Origin: Opisthorchis felineus
Taxonomy: Eukaryota > Platyhelminthes > Trematoda > Opisthorchiida > Opisthorchiidae
Direction of reading: 5' to 3'
Length of the DNA: 64,000 nucleotides
NCBI GenBank assembly: GCA_004794785.1
Contig: SJOL01007141.1
Location: 1,914,771-1,978,770 of the forward strand
The position numbers and the translations under genes are program-made. Below the pieces are notes generated by a model, which made no database searches, was not told the origin of the DNA, and saw only the letters and a list, made by a program, of their open reading frames with translations. The stretch's first letter is position 1. Each line of letters starts with the position of its first letter. This document shows positions 12,269 through 26,024 of this stretch, one piece after another.

Positions 12269-15200
12269 GTTAGTAAACTCTGTTCCGACATATGTTGCAG
12301 ATTTTTATATGTAGTCAGGACCCGGTCCATGACATTCTATAAAGATTTTGCGTGGAGTTCCTCATATATACGCACGTTTTGCAGAAACTACTCTACTGAA
12401 CACTGTTAGACCTAGATTGCCATATGTCGTAGCCATCAACTTTGGGTGGTTGAGCACTGAATCCCAAGATTTCTTATTACTTACTGAGTGGCATGGAGTT
12501 CTGGAATGAGTCAACTCAAGTAAGCATTTTCCACCATTGGTCGCACTTACAAAACAGGCAAAAGATTTGCGTGTACAGCAACGTTCCATCCTATAATAAC
12601 TTAAACAATTTCAAAGCCAGATTTATAAAAACGTAAAACTTGGTAGTGAAAAGAAAAAAAACATAGAAGACTACCGAAGTCGAACATTATCCCGCATATA
12701 GAACATCCTATCCACCCGACATTGAGGCTCGTATAATACGAGCCAAGCTGCGTCATATTACACATGAATTAGCTACATAAGTCCGATCTTGGTATGGCTG
12801 GCGAAAGGTCTGGGCCAGTAGTCAATCCGGTGTGCACAGTATAAACTCCATGGGTTCACTCCTTCCTGACTTACTTGGCAGTTACGTTTTATCAGTTATA
12901 CATACCACTGAGCTGCCTTATCTTTTTGGCTCCGGTCTTCGTCCCTTCGAATCACACAGACTAAAGTGCACTCATGCTGGTCCACATAGTACTTTGCGCA
13001 CAGTGGTAAACAGCATTAAATTTTCTGCTCGGGACATGATGAGGCAGGGGAATCCCGAAATGAACAATAGACTCCTAAAGTTTTGCATCTCAGTAGAAAA
13101 CGAATGCTCTCCTGTGACAAATGATTAGCTGTATGACCTACGAGTTGAACTCACTTAGCTGAGGGCGTAATCCGTTTCGCGCTGTCTAACTTTTCCTAAA
13201 ACTTGTTTCCGGAATGTGTGAAACGCTCCAAAACAAGGTCAGTCATGGTTACGCTATTTGACTAAGCTGACTGGCTTGGAGACAAACATTTACAAACTGA
13301 TGTTCGAATATCGAAGCCTAACACAATGATGAGCAAATCGATCGTCACATTTAGCCTAGTTATGACAAGCCGCTAACGGAACCTCTGAGTAGCACTGCCT
13401 ATTTGCTGGTTGTTCATACACTCAATCACAAAAGAAATTTCACAATCAGCCATCATGCCGAACAGTTAAGCTTGGCGCGCGGTCAAACCAAATGGATCAT
13501 ACAATGCATAAACAAGACACATCTCATAAATATAACTGATATGCCACATGGCGTTCTGGATGGTTTCCCGACATAGGTTCAAAGAACGAGTTATAGGGCT
13601 CTGAGTGGCTTCTGAATGAGATAGCTTTTCTGAACAGATGTTCTGTCAATAGATATCAAGACGTTGAACACAAAATCGATCGGCTGTGTGGACAGCAGTG
13701 GATTTTATTTGATCCGCTTACGATCAACCTTCCCCCAACTGATCAGTCAAACCTCTCTGATTACTGATGCAAAAGAAACTGAGTTTTTTTAGACATAACA
13801 CTGACTTGTTGTTTTCGCTACATTCTTATTGATCTGCGAACAACATCTGCTGATCACGTCTGAGATGATGTATACATCAGTTGCAACCGGTTTAACAAAC
13901 CAAACAACAAAATGCGTTTTGCAGAATGAACAACCATCGGCTCCCTTCCCGTACCACTATGGTCATTACATACGAAGACAGCTAACGAGAGTATATGTGA
14001 TGAACTAAAACGTCGGAAGACTTACCACACATCAGGCCTCTGAGCCTCAAGCAATGTTCGGTAGTACATTGATCTGATTCAGCTCATCGACAGCTCACTC
14101 TCATTGGTCCATAGATTACTGTCAGCTTCGTTCGCCATAGTATGAACGCTACACAATGTAGCGTTCCAACCCTTTCCCCCACCATGTACTGTTCGGTGAG
14201 CTGATTCAGAAGCGACCGCACAGTATGCAGTTGGTTTATCATAGGTCTTTGTGCTGCTGACTTTTTCCAAGCTTTTCTGAACCGGTTGTGTTTTGTTGAT
14301 CTCTCACTCGTCAGATCATTTTGATACTGTTAAAAAGCGGTAAACATGAAATAGAGAAGTCGATTATCAGTGGAGCGTAGTGAGAAACCGGTTGAGATGT
14401 CACTGTTTCGAAAGTTTTGATTACTAATTTCCGGTTTCAATGTAGGGCAACGTTTCTTTTTTGACCCAAAGCTTCTTTAGGCCAAGTGGGTAGGTTACAA
14501 GATTGACAGATGGAGAAACAATCGGCAAGATCTTTTTTTGATAAATGCACGAAATCAGTGTTCAGTATCTGTTCAGAGTTTTTGTTGGACATCTGCATGG
14601 AGGTATGAAAGCTAATCTGACCAAAAAAAAACAGTACAAGCGCACCATTTGACCTGCATTATTTCGATACGCTTCCACAATGCTCAAGCGCCGATCTCAA
14701 ACAGAACAAAACAGGAGAGCATGTGCTCATCGCGTATGTTGTGAGTCCACAAACAGATCATTTAACTGTTGGATCAATGTCTTTCTGATCTGTGCTCATA
14801 ACGTCATCATCATCATCGTCATTGACGGCAATACTCTAGCAACACATGGTTCTTAACTGTCATACTCACAACACTGACGAATGTACGTCTATGCCGGTAG
14901 AAAGTATGCACCCGTGTTCCTCAAAACGGGGATCTTGGCTGTGCATTGTTAATCTCACTCGAATTGTTTGAGTCACGTGAATGTGTTTTCACCGCCTTCA
15001 TTACGGTTAGCATGGCTACCGTGAAACAGATGCGTAACCTGCTCTGTCACTGTTACAGCAGTCCCTGTAACTCACATTTCATTAATAACATGGCCGCACA
15101 ACCATAATAGCATCTAGCAGGATGTTCGGAATAGTTGCGTAGGTTGTTTAAATATTTCCAGCCGTCAAGTTCTAAGATATAGAACCGTAAATGTGAGAGG

Positions 15201-15714
15201 ACAGGGCTTAAAAACTACTACACTGTGAGCGCCCTAGCTCTTGTGTCATATTGGAATTTTGGTTTCCCCGTTATTTTCTGGGGTTAGATTCTCTGAAAAA
15301 ATTCATCAGGAATTTGCGTTTGAAGGTGTGATCCGGATTCTAATAACCGGTTGATTTGTGACATCCAAATGAGCAATGTAACGTATCGATCATCGAGGTG
15401 GTAATTTCATACACACCTAGTCTAACAGAAGATGAGGACTTGGAATAACATATTTATTCTGCATGTAACCTGCGTATCACAAGCATCACTGTAAAAACTG
15501 CATGTCCTGAATATTGGTGGGATCAACTAGTAACGACGCTAATCAACGTAATTTGGAAAGTTCGAATGGAGTGTAAAACACTTCCTGCTAATCAAATCAA
15601 GCATCCATCGTTAATTTGACTGTTTTAACAGATTTGGCCTTCGTGTGGTCAAACGTCACCTGAATTTTAAATTACCACGCGTCCGATTAACTAAGGTGCT
15701 GGTTACCTCAGTTC
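12269..15714 (+). other. intron sequence
   Basis: About 3.4 kb with only short open frames (for example 12832-13128 plus) that lack phase-matched splice sites. A short ATC-type run lies near 14807-14822. I see no gene and no recognised element. Confidence 0.4.
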
Positions 15715-15893
15715 TTATTGGTGGTTGATCTGGTGGCCGTTGAACTGTTCACCGAGCTTGACAGTTAAGGTAAGGAGGAATTACCCACCCAACCGCCCGC
15801 TGATGTTGTTACCTCGATTGGTAAGGAAACTTTCGCAAGCTAACTGCCAAATTCGGCGAACCGATCAACGGTCACCGGATCAACCACCAATGA
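15715..15893. repeat. fold-back element, family F, copy 2
   Basis: The outer ends are exact inverted repeats (ATTGGTGGTTGATC at the left, GATCAACCACCAAT at the right). The arms continue as GGTGGCCGTTGA(A/T)C(T/G)GTTC(A/G)CCGA. The left arm has lost about 25 bases that the right arm keeps (GCTTGCGAAAGTTTCCTTAC region). It shares the arm core with the 5213 and 60607 copies. Confidence 0.7.
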
Positions 15894-16646
15894 ACGCACC
15901 CTAGTTGCAAGTATTCCAATACATTTACTCAGCTCCTAAGGCGGTTTGCACCACACATGCTCACTTACGCTCATTGTGACCACTACCAGTTGGTAACTAT
16001 TTCACCCATTCGGCGAAGACAACTATTCAGACAAAAACAAGTTTATAAGCTCACCAGTCAATGAGGGGTTTGCGTTAGGTCGAATGAAGCTCAAATCTTA
16101 TGAACCGGATTTTCGGACAACTGGTTATAGCATCGCGTCCACCCACAGTGGCTACACATCAAAGGCTTATAAATACCTGCATGTCTTTCATTTTGTCATG
16201 TGCCATCTCGTGCCATCTCTGCCGATCGTTCCGTTATTCTTGCGAAGAATAACTCGTATACCATAGTCGAAACAGAAATAGACTATTTGGATCGTTAGAA
16301 CTGTCCGTTGATAATGGTACCTTAGTTGATGTTCGGGTCAGTAGCATTCCAACTTCAGGTGAAGCTAATTTTGCAGTCCGCATAACCTCATCTACAGTTC
16401 GTAGAACTGCAGTTCCGACAAATTCAAATGCGAAACCAACCGCGAGATTTTCTCATTCGGCTTAATAAATGTTTCGTTTTGTTCTATTGGTCGAATAATC
16501 TTTCGACGCTTCTCCACCCTCCAAGATGTGTAACAGAGGGCCTACTAAAAAACAGTAAGTACCCACGAAAGGTTGAGGTATGGTCAGAAAGGTTGCTTTG
16601 GCAACGTGTTTGGAGTATAGTAGCTCGGGAGAACTTGCAGTTTGTT
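15894..16646 (+). other. intron sequence
   Basis: An open stretch at about 16400-16553 ends at a donor-like AACA/GTAAGT, but its phases do not fit between the 11517 and 17233 exons. I see nothing else. Confidence 0.35.
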
Positions 16647-16725
16647 GATGAGGTGACTGGTGATCTGCAGGCCAGTTTTTAAGTTCCGCGAAAAGAACAA
16701 CAGCGCCTGATCAACAAGATGGTTG
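16647..16725. repeat. fold-back element, family F, copy 3 (short internal deletion form)
   Basis: An 80-base palindrome: TTTGTTGATGAGGTGACTGG at the left, CAACAGCGCCTGATCAACAA at the right. The arms match the outer arms of the other F copies and the interior is deleted. Confidence 0.55.
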
Positions 16726-17232
16726 TTTTGTCTAACGGCTGAGTAATGTACAGATTTCGCAGGCCTAAAAAGACATTTTACACGTGGTTAGACCACAAAG
16801 CTGACGAAAGTGCAGACCAGGCGGAATGGCATGCACAAACAGGCCAATAACAATCAACCTCGTTCTCAATGAATATTGTGAGCAGTAGAAAAGAAATCTG
16901 AAATTTTTTTGACCGTTAAGCAGACGCCATAGCTGATAGAAGGTTCCGGGAAACTCACCGTAAAGTGATAACATTTTGGTCTGCTTATTTAACTGGTGAA
17001 CCTTTAAGATTTCAAAATCGCTCGCTGTTGGAAGGCAAAAAAGCGAGTCTGGAGATTAGTAACTGTTGCTAATTAAACACCTTAATAAATAAAATAACTG
17101 AACAATTTATCTAGTTCCCAGGTTAAGCCATCCCAGCTTGTGAATGTATTCTTTCCGTAATCATCATACTGTAAGTGTATGACTTGCCTCAATCCAAGTG
17201 CTGTTCCCGTTCCTCTCTCTCGTCTTTCCCAG

Positions 17233-17455
17233 CGTTACAACTCCAAGCTTGAAAGAGATGACTGGACCCTTGTATGAGGGCATTGTAGTAACACGAATGG
17301 GGTCCATGTGTGTCGAGGATGATTTGTTCAATGAACAAGAGTGCCAATGGTTTTTCTCGGGTGCCGAAGTTAGTCCAGTTGCCAGTTTGGAAACGGGCAA
17401 TTCACTAGAACAAATCAGTAGCCAAAAAGGTCCAGATCGTTCAGGATCCATTTCG
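17233..17455 (+). CDS. internal exon, 74 codons
   Basis: The acceptor is very strong (TTCCTCTCTCTCGTCTTTCC then CAG) and so is the donor (TCG/GTGAGT). One leading base (C) completes the AG of the 11517 exon as Ser, and the exon then runs 74 codons and ends in phase 0. The peptide is acidic and includes GPLYEGIVVTRMGSMCVEDD and EQECQWFFSGAEV, ending Ser/Gly-rich (KGPDRSGSIS). A reverse-strand frame also spans it, but only the plus frame uses both splice sites. This may be the start of the long disordered part of the protein. Confidence 0.7.
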
Positions 17456-17544
17456 GTGAGTTGCATTTATCTTCCTAACGGCGGATAGTAATCAATACTG
17501 ACAACACTCTTTGATCGACCGGAATGGTGTATGGTGTGAAACAG

Positions 17545-17775
17545 CTTCATGATTTTCAATGGAGAATTCGTCTTGTCAGCGAAGCCAACCTATGCTAAAA
17601 AGCCGAGAGGCTGTTTCATCCTTATTGGGAATCATCAGCAGTGCACATCTCGCGAAGCCCCAGAGAGTCTCGAACTCGCAACCTTCCGGCCACTGGTTGA
17701 ACACTCAACTGCTCGGCCTTGAGCGGCTGAACAGCGGTGTGATCAGCTCTCACTTAGACAGGATATAGCGCCGCC
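17545..17775 (-). repeat. dispersed repeat family S2, copy 3
   Basis: This is the best-kept tRNA-like core of the family. On the minus strand it reads GGCCGAGCAGTTGAGTG (A-box-like), then GGCCGGAAGGTTGCGAGTTC and GTTCGAGAC, an exact B-box match. After it come the shared blocks GCGAGATGTGCACTGCTGAT and GGATGAAACAGC. It lies 90 bases downstream of the 17233 exon. Confidence 0.7.
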
Positions 17776-20700
17776 AGTCTTTCAGTCGCTTCTGACCGCA
17801 AAAAAGCTGCATAGGCTGCTCCAGCGCCAGTCTCTCGATAAAATCAGCAGGCTGAAATTCCTTCGAATTCTTGCCTCTGTTCGGGCACTCTAATACCACT
17901 ATTTGAATGGAGTGCTCCTTACAAAACAAACTTCTGCCTGCTTACCTCCAGGAACTACAAGCAGCGATAAATAAAACGCTACGTATGCATAGATATGTAC
18001 ATCGGCAGACAGGTTTTCAAATTCCTACAAAAGACATTCTGTTTCATCCCGTCCTGAACCAGAAAACGTCCATTGTTGCAGTGGTTATAGACTTGATCCC
18101 AATATGCGAGTCGCTGAGTTTGTAATACTATGCAGAAGGGCCATATCAGGAACCAGTAGTTATAGTGACTGCATTACAGCGTGATGATGCAATGCAGTCA
18201 TCAGACTAACAGTACAAACAGACATACCTAAGCCAAGCTGTCCGAAGATGAGTCCCATTGCGTTGCACAAACTGGGATAGATAAGGCAATCAACTACGTC
18301 TGAGGAACCACCGAGAAGATACTTCATTCCCCTTTGTCCCGTCCTAGTCTACTGCACATCGGTTTAGACGCTAATGAAGGAGTTTCTTAGCCATTAAGGG
18401 ATATTTGTGTAGCACAATCTTTGTAGTTCGCATAGTCAACACTAACAGTCGGTGTAAAGATTTTCAAACTGGTCTACTCGGGTTGGATTAAGCAGTGTGT
18501 CCAAACCTATTCCACTCGCCAAAAACGTCTAGAGGCTGTTATCCATTGGCATGCATTATGCGATTTAGTTCCACGTTCCTATGGGACATTTAGCACGAAT
18601 TGGTTGTTTAATTTACTTTAATGCTTTACTGAAGGTCTTCTGCAACCCTGCTATGCCGGACAACATGTACAGTTAAATCACGGACGCCGAGGCATAGCGA
18701 AACATGTCCAACGAATTGGTCATTTCAATCTTTCTAATCCAAGTTTCTGTGCGATTTGACCTAGCCAAATTCAGGAGTCACAACTAACCCACACAACTTA
18801 AATGAAAACGTATCTGTGTGTCACGCGAGCAGAAAACTTTAGACTCACCTCCACTTACCACAGTAACTCCTGTTTAAAGCTTAGACAGTTCGAAACTTAG
18901 ACACCCTGAAATTTTCAGCCTCCTAAACCAGAAGTAACATGAGCGAGCGCACAAAAACCCTCAAAGTAAGCCGGAAAAACCATGGACCCATCTAAGCCCA
19001 CTCAGCAGTTCACATCCAATCACTTACCACCCGTGCGTCCCGGTCGACTTAGCGACAGTTTACAAGCGCCAAGGTGGTTGTTCCCATAGCTCTCCTGCAC
19101 ATGAAGCTGATCTGTTCGCTGCATTACTGGTTCATTTGCTATGTCGACTATTTGGAGCTTTTTTGCCAACAAGGCAGTATCGTGTTTGTCCATAATGTTA
19201 ATTGTTACTTATAAATTTAGTTTTCCTGACTCACCCGACTACTCAGACCAACAAAAATTAGACTCAGGATGGAAACGCCTTGGGAAGTTCAACTGTCCTA
19301 TGGGGCATAGGTAAAACCTCACCGGTTCGCGTGACACACCTCAGTGTACTTGACGTCTCAAGGCAACTGAAAAAAAAATTGTGAGCCCCTTGTGACACTT
19401 TTTCCAGAGAGGAGGTGCTGCCAACTTAAAGTTTAGAAATCATGTTTTGTAGTACAGCCGAACCAGCCTAAACAAGGAATAATTTATTTCGCTTTAACAC
19501 CAACTGTGTGTATCAGAGTTGGGAATAATGTATGCAATCACCATGCCTATTAAATCAGTAGAAAGGATGACTAAATCAGCATTATTTCTGAAAAGCACGG
19601 AAATGTGGAAGTGTTTCACAGAATATGAGATTCAAATCCGCTTAAATTGGGCAGAAGTTCTGGTCTTCTGGGATCATCATTTGGGCTGCGTCATTTTCGG
19701 TGGTGCGTGTTAGTCCAATCTGAGTGTATCGAATGGAATGACATCCACACGTAGGCACTTTGTGGTGTATCGGCGTACCTTCTCTAACTGTGAAGTAGGA
19801 ATACCAAGTGTCACCCGACACCCCGATGCGTACATGGAGACATCAGATCACGCCTTGCAACTGTTCGCCAACAGTAGACAGGGGCTTCAGCGGGATAATG
19901 CAACGGCATATAGTTCATACCCCACACACATCCGGCTTGTGATCCGTGATATCACGATTAAAGACTACCCTACTTGCAACCCGAAACCTAAACCTACTGG
20001 GACATTTGGAGCATACTAGTACGCCAACGTGCCAAAATTCCATAACTCCAGAGTTGACATGGTGGTTACTTTCAAACGAGGTCGAAAAGCTTTGACCTGG
20101 ACGTCACCCGGACTCTATTTCAAACAATAAATATGTTATGGACAGATGTTTTGGAACGATATCATAAAGACATTTCGTTCAAAAACTTCTTGATATGATG
20201 GTACCAAGAGGTGGAGCCTAGTTTTCAGCTTTTTTGTTGCTTCAATCCGTGTCTGATTAAGCGAAAAGTTGGTGTGGACAGCTGTTAACTAATTCAGACC
20301 ATAATCTGAATATTGGTGACTCGCGGCTGTGGGTATTTCTGGACTTCATGAAGGCAACTAAGATGGGGAAGTGAGCTTTCCTTCCATGATTGTTCCTCTT
20401 GAAAAATGTATATAACACTCCGTTTTCACATTTTCAGTCAGATATTTGCCTTCGCGCAGGTATCTAAGAGTCCTCTGACTCTAGACGCGATCTCTGTCGA
20501 GCATCACATAAATTTGTGGTTCATTAGCAAAGAATACCAATCAGAGGGAACAAGCTCTTTTTGCCACTGCTTAAAAGTCAGAAAGTTGTGTCTGAATGAT
20601 CATCAAACGTCGCGGAGGGTCTGACAATTACCTAGCCATGGGACCGGAACTTTGACCAGAAAAGTTAGTATGACCGACATTTTGAAGTCTGGGGAGGTAG

Positions 20701-21129
20701 TGGGGTAAATTTCCAAGCCCTTGGCCTGGTACTGACCATAACCTCCGCGAGGATAGACGACTAATCAGACGACATTTCCCGATCATATACCAGTGTAAGG
20801 AGGAAATACCTCCACCACGAAGTCGCTTACTGGTAAACACCAACTAAACAGTTACAAGCTATTGGACAGGCAAGTAAACATCTCATATGCACCTTATTTT
20901 TAAAAACCGAACATCCTCACGCGTCTTCTTGAACTTTCGCGGATATTTATTGATTATCACGCAACTGTAAACGAACGCTGCGAAGTAGTTCCACAGGTTC
21001 CGTAATAATCCTCACCTTCCATTAGACGCGAGGCGGAGTTACGAGAAAACCACATACTACTCTCATGCCTCGTCAGTAGTATCCACCGTCACATCGGCAG
21101 TTAGTGAGCTACTGGTGGAGTGGGGAGGT
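17776..21129 (+). other. intron sequence
   Basis: This holds an exon-like frame at 17952-18121 (see findings) and short frames at 19519-19713, 19738-20019 and 20406-20624 without full splice support. No known repeat is seen. Confidence 0.35.
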
Positions 21130-21245
21130 ATGGAGATATTCAATGGATGCTTCATTTTTAGGTAAAGCCAGTTCATGCTGCCAAGCCGTGAAGCAACGCG
21201 CGAAGTTTCATCCTTATTGAGAGCCATCAGCAGCTCCTATTAGCC
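21130..21245 (-). repeat. dispersed repeat family S2, copy 4 (fragment)
   Basis: On plus it reads ATATTCAATGGATGCTTCAT, GCCAAGCCGTGAAGC and TTTCATCCTTATTGAGAGCC then ATCAGCAGC, the reverse complement of the S2 3' part. Confidence 0.6.
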
Positions 21246-23679
21246 CATTGGCTTGATCTCTCAAATAAGTGACATACAACCTGGGGATATCAGATGAGCA
21301 AAAAATTCCTGACCCGCTGATTCTACGACATATTCACTAGACGGCTTGAAGTCAGCTACGAAGACGCCCAGACTACCTGTCACTTTTGTTTTTACCAAAA
21401 ACCTGAAATGTTTTCCAGTAGCGTTTACGGTTGAAGCTGTGTGTACTTCAAAAGCGATTCCAGAAGATCATGTGTGATAAGTAGTGTGTGATAGTTCTAT
21501 TGAACTTCACCTGTTACTGTTTTGTAAACTGGTTGGCTACATGCCATGTCCACCTCAAAAAGTGGCCAACTCTTCTTAATGATAGAAATATGGTCTCTAA
21601 AAATGTCAGCGAGAAGCGCGTGTAGTTTCCTGTGTTTTTCGATCTATTCAAAGGTGGACCAGTCTGTGAGAGATTTCCGTTCATGTAAGAGGAACGCTTC
21701 ATCGGTCATATTATATCTGCCATGTGATTCCTTCGTTTCTTCTATTCCTTCTCTTAGGGTTTTGCGTGGAGTTCGATGATGGAATCTCCAATCCGTATGT
21801 CTCACTACACTAATATACCTGCTAGGCTTTCTTGGTGTTATTTTGCTTCAGTATTTTGTTCGTATTTCTGTTATTCTATCCAAAGCAAACTAATCAAATT
21901 GATAGTAGCAATTGAAAGCAATGATAAATTGCGTGCTGCTTACTGCCGGCCTCTTTATCTTGCTTTCAAAATACTTTCTTCTGTCTCTATTGTGGGGACC
22001 ACTATTTGGCCTGACGTTTTTGCTGGATGAAGTCTGATACCGGACTTCATTCTCTGCTTTGTCACGACGTATTTTGCTATGACATATTTTCCCGACATAT
22101 TTCACCAGCCGGGACACTATCCCCTCAAAAACGACATTTCCGGAGATAATATCACCGAGACACTACATCGTAGGAAAATTCAACGCTGGAGTACAATCTA
22201 CAAAGTGATTATGTATGTACTAGTTTTACACATGTAGTTTCTTGCGCCCGTGTATATGGGATCACGAACCAAACGCTATGGTATTGTGACTTGACATAGC
22301 ACTACTTATAAGGTTGATGAGACTCTTCAGTTATCATCCACAAGTTCAGTTCCCAGGGCGGATCATCAGGTGGGCCTTATTTCCGAGATCCCATCAGTCT
22401 TATTTCCTAGATGAACATCGAATTTTACGTGAATGGGGTTATACAAGCCTTTGCAAATGTAGCCGGTGTTGCCAACATATGGTAGTATACGCCAAATTAC
22501 TAGTTAAAAGTTACAACACTTGTACTCGTTAAGTTGGATTTTCGGAAGCAGAATAATTGAAGGAGAGGAAGAAAAATTTAGTGTGAATTAATTAATCCGT
22601 TACGCTTGAACTTCCTCTCCGTTCAGAAAACAGGTCGTGTGGAGGATAAAGTCTTAGTTTACTTTTCAAAAGTGAGTGAACTAGGAAGTGTTAGGTCAGT
22701 GAATGGGCCTCAGTTGTATGTATGTTGTATGTTTCTCAACATGGCACACTAGTGAGGTGCTCTGGGGTGAGGAAAGTCGATTTACCATAGAGAAAGCCAC
22801 TGTAAGTGACAAAAGTTGTCAGTTTGATCCACTAACCTGATTGTACTGTTTTACCTTTGGTCCCGAGCTGTTTAGTTCACTTGCCATTTTCTTGTCCTTC
22901 AAGCTAGTCTACAGTGAATTCCAGAGGTTGCCATCTTTCCGTAAATACACAGAAGTGAATTGTTATGTTCCCCATATGATTCCATTCTACTTTTTAAAAA
23001 ACTGCTCCTATTCAATCGCTAATTATCTTTGCCACTCCGCAGATTCTCATGCTTGAGGCCACTACTATCATCATAGTTTTGTTGATTGCAGTAACCCGCT
23101 ATCCGACTTGTAAGAGAGAAGAAAAAGAGACCACTTCCCTCTGCAACCAGTCGAATGTCAATCCGAATTGTCAACTTGAAAAAAGTTAAATCGACCTAGT
23201 GAGAAAATACCAAGCTTTAGAAAAGGAATAGAGCAGTCGATATAGTGCGTGGATCAAATACTACTTACCAGAATAACTGATGCTTATGAGAATACCCAGA
23301 TTAACAGGCTTTAAACATTAGCTGTTTTTAACATCCCTTTCGGTCAAATTAATCCGTTGTTGGATACGGGGCCTTAGAACACAGGTGACCGTTCCTGTTA
23401 ACGCGTATGATGACCACAGACCAAATGGGTGACCTACGATTGAAAGTGGTTCAAATGGCTTTGAGGTTGTTCCCCGTTAATACCCCCGCACTCAAGCTAA
23501 ATTTTCGAATGTCATGGAGATGTGTGGTGGCTTCTTTAAGCAGCCAGCCACCGTTGCTCTCATGTTCACTACTTCAGCTTTCTATTGGAAGTGGTAAACA
23601 CTTGGGATGATCTTGGGTTAGAGACACTCAAACACAAATTCAAAAACCAAGCAATACTTGGTTGTAGTATGAGGGGAGT
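21246..23679 (+). other. intron sequence
   Basis: AT-rich, with many short frames on both strands. I could not support any exon or element. Confidence 0.4.
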
Positions 23680-23990
23680 TTGTAAGTTTCAATTAGGATT
23701 TCGTCCTGTCAGTACGGCCAATCTACATTGAAAAGCCGTGAAACACTGTACCGCTGATTCATCCTTCTTGGTAAAAATCGGCAGTGCGTATCTCATGAAA
23801 CTCCAGAGAGTCTCGACACCAGTCCCGCCAGTGGTTGAACACAGCCGTTCGGCCACGAGCAGCTGATCAGCAGTGTGCGTCTCTCACCTAGACAGAACCT
23901 AGCGCCACTCATCCTTCATTCAAGGAGACCACATCATGTGGTCACGTGTTGAGTGGCTCCTTCAGTCACGACGTCTGAGATGAACTTATT
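23680..23990 (-). repeat. dispersed repeat family S2, copy 5 (longest)
   Basis: Reverse complement of the family, including the 5' part missing from most copies: GGCGCTAGGTTCTGTCTAGG and a perfect 8-bp palindrome, GACCACAT-c-ATGTGGTC (about 23926-23942), followed by a block with CGTCTGAGATGAAC near 23970. It shows the family is at least 300 bp and that its tRNA-like core is internal. Confidence 0.7.
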
Positions 23991-24024
23991 AGTCACCTAG
24001 CGAAATTATTCTTTCTCTTTGAAA

Positions 24025-24145
24025 CTGAGTTTTGTAAGATATGCACTGCTGATGATTTTAATAGGGATGAAACAGCTGTAGAGTGCTACTCGTGTTTTCA
24101 AAATATACTGGCGTTGCTGAATGGACGAAATCTCAGTTAAAAAAT
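24025..24145 (+). repeat. dispersed repeat family S2, copy 6 (3' fragment)
   Basis: It reads GAGTTTTGTAAGATATGCAC, TGCTGATGATTTTAATAGGG, ATGAAACAGCTGTAGAGTGC, then GACGAAATCTCAGTTAAAAA. It lies 35 bases from copy 5 and points the other way, so the two form an inverted pair. Confidence 0.65.
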
Positions 24146-26020
24146 GCTTATATTCGACCACGAAATTCCGTTTGACCGGGCTTATACATTGCGAATAGCG
24201 GCAGAGTAATCGAAGCTTTTGCTCTGTAGTCACGATAAGGCCAAAGCGTGGTGGTGAGTTCTGAACGTCGCTTCAAGGTTACTTTGAGAAAATGACATAT
24301 AAAAGTGATTCAGTTTAAAGCTCTATTTGCTGCACTCTGAAACAGCATCAAAGTCCAATTAAATTATACAAGTAACAATGTTAAGAGTGAAAAGCAGTTC
24401 TAAATGTCATTGGTCTGTATGATACATGCCCATTATCGGCAAGGTACATCAGTTCTGAATACAATTAATGGTTTACCGAAACGGGCTTGGCGTAAACAAA
24501 AAAATCACAGAGTCAGCTATGAAAACCCCGTTTGTTAAATGCCTCGTGCGAAGTTTTGTTTACCTCAGGATCTGTAGTCGTTGGTATATCTCTCCAGCTA
24601 GTTGAGCAATAAGGTAGTTAGGGGCCATGAAATTTGGTCGCATTTGGAAAGCTCGAATAATCTGGAACAGTAATTCTTAACCAATCCCTTCTTGCGCTCC
24701 CCGGACTCAAGGACACCGACTCGATATAGAAATCATACCAATAAATATGCGAATTTAAATACAGTTGCAAACTGAAGGAGGTTTGAAGTGAGGCCCAAAC
24801 GAAACCCTTGTTATGACAGCCTCGAACCGAATACGCTGCGCAGATTCAGTCTGGTATTTCCGTTGGGCTGATATTCAAGGTGGGTGTCTTTTCTTCAGAA
24901 ACATTCTTCTTACAAGATTGTAGGAGTTGTACGGTATCATAGGTCGGTAACTTCCATTTGTCATGTCTGGGCTCTGTCAACTAAACCGCTCGTGTAGTAA
25001 AGATTCCTATTTTTCCGGGAAGTATATCAGCTTGAGGCTTACGTCAGAGTATTCGCATCCATGAACATTTCTGTGGCATTTTTACACATTGACGATTCCG
25101 CAAAAGCACATTAAAATTGACTGTTGTAGATATAGAAGAAAAAATTAGGAGAGGAACAACAATCAAAACAAAATGGGAAATCGTAAATGTTACTTTCTTC
25201 AAGCACAGAGTGAGGCAGAAAAAACACAGGTTATGGAAAAAAAAGCTGCTTTGGTGCTTCTTGAAAACTGAGAATCTTGGAGTTTCTTCTGAAGTTCACC
25301 TGCCTGGATAACGCACAGTCTGTATGATGGGAGCAAGGAAAGTAACCCAGACCTAACTAAACAGGTATCATTCATGAGGATTCATTTATGTAATGGGTCG
25401 CTATAGATAGGATACGGGAGACGAGCCAACGAAATCCAGAAAACTCCATCCTGGACAATTCGAATCCATAACATCCACCTTCTGCCACAAACTGATGGGT
25501 GGAATTTCAGCGCATTTGCATGATAGCGCTTACTCAAGTGATTCTGTCCAGATAAACTAAAGAAGATATTTTAAACAGAAACCTTTTCCTGCATCTACGT
25601 CATCTTGACATGTTGTTGAAGCCACGTTCAAGTTCCCGCTATGATGGACAAACCGGATTATGACATTGCGGTGAACTCGGATGAAGGTTACTCGGTGAGT
25701 GGGTCTTCCGAGAATTCTACACGAAGGAGATCGGTGACCATAAGTGATTGAGGACCGGTAGCAACCTACTGTCTCGTATTCCAGTGGCACCTTACAACAG
25801 TGTTTGCCAAAAATTCCAATCGGCCTTCCTTCTGCCTGGCTTTGTTAATGTTCGGATTTGCCCCTGCACACCAACGACAATGGTGAGCAAGTACTGCACA
25901 CTGATCAACCAACCCGGTTCATGTCATTAGTTCAGAAGCCGAACGAACTGCTAAATATTCATTTGAAATGATTGGCCAGTTCATAAGAATATCAGTTCGT
26001 TATTTCCTTGAAAAAGCACT
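24146..26020 (+). other. intron sequence with a possible exon pair
   Basis: At 25785-25882 an exon-like 98-base stretch lies between a good acceptor (CTGTCTCGTATTCCAG) and a donor (ATG/GTGAGC). It is preceded by a short frame at about 25641-25694 ending TCG/GTGAGT. The two could belong to the large gene or to another transcript, but the phases do not all agree. Nothing else is seen. Confidence 0.3.
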
Positions 26021-26024
26021 CCGG

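Noticed and set aside
12832..13128. 98-codon plus frame in the intron after the 250-codon exon
   Set aside because: No acceptor or donor, and the flanking exons already match in phase without it.
16400..16553. Open stretch ending at a GTAAGT donor
   Set aside because: Starts in phase 0 and ends in phase 1, so it cannot sit between the 11517 and 17233 exons.
25641..25882. Pair of exon-like frames with a 90-base intron, the first containing ATGATGGACAAACCGG
   Set aside because: Borders are good, but neither the start phase nor the composition fits the large gene, and two frames are open in the second; kept only as a note.
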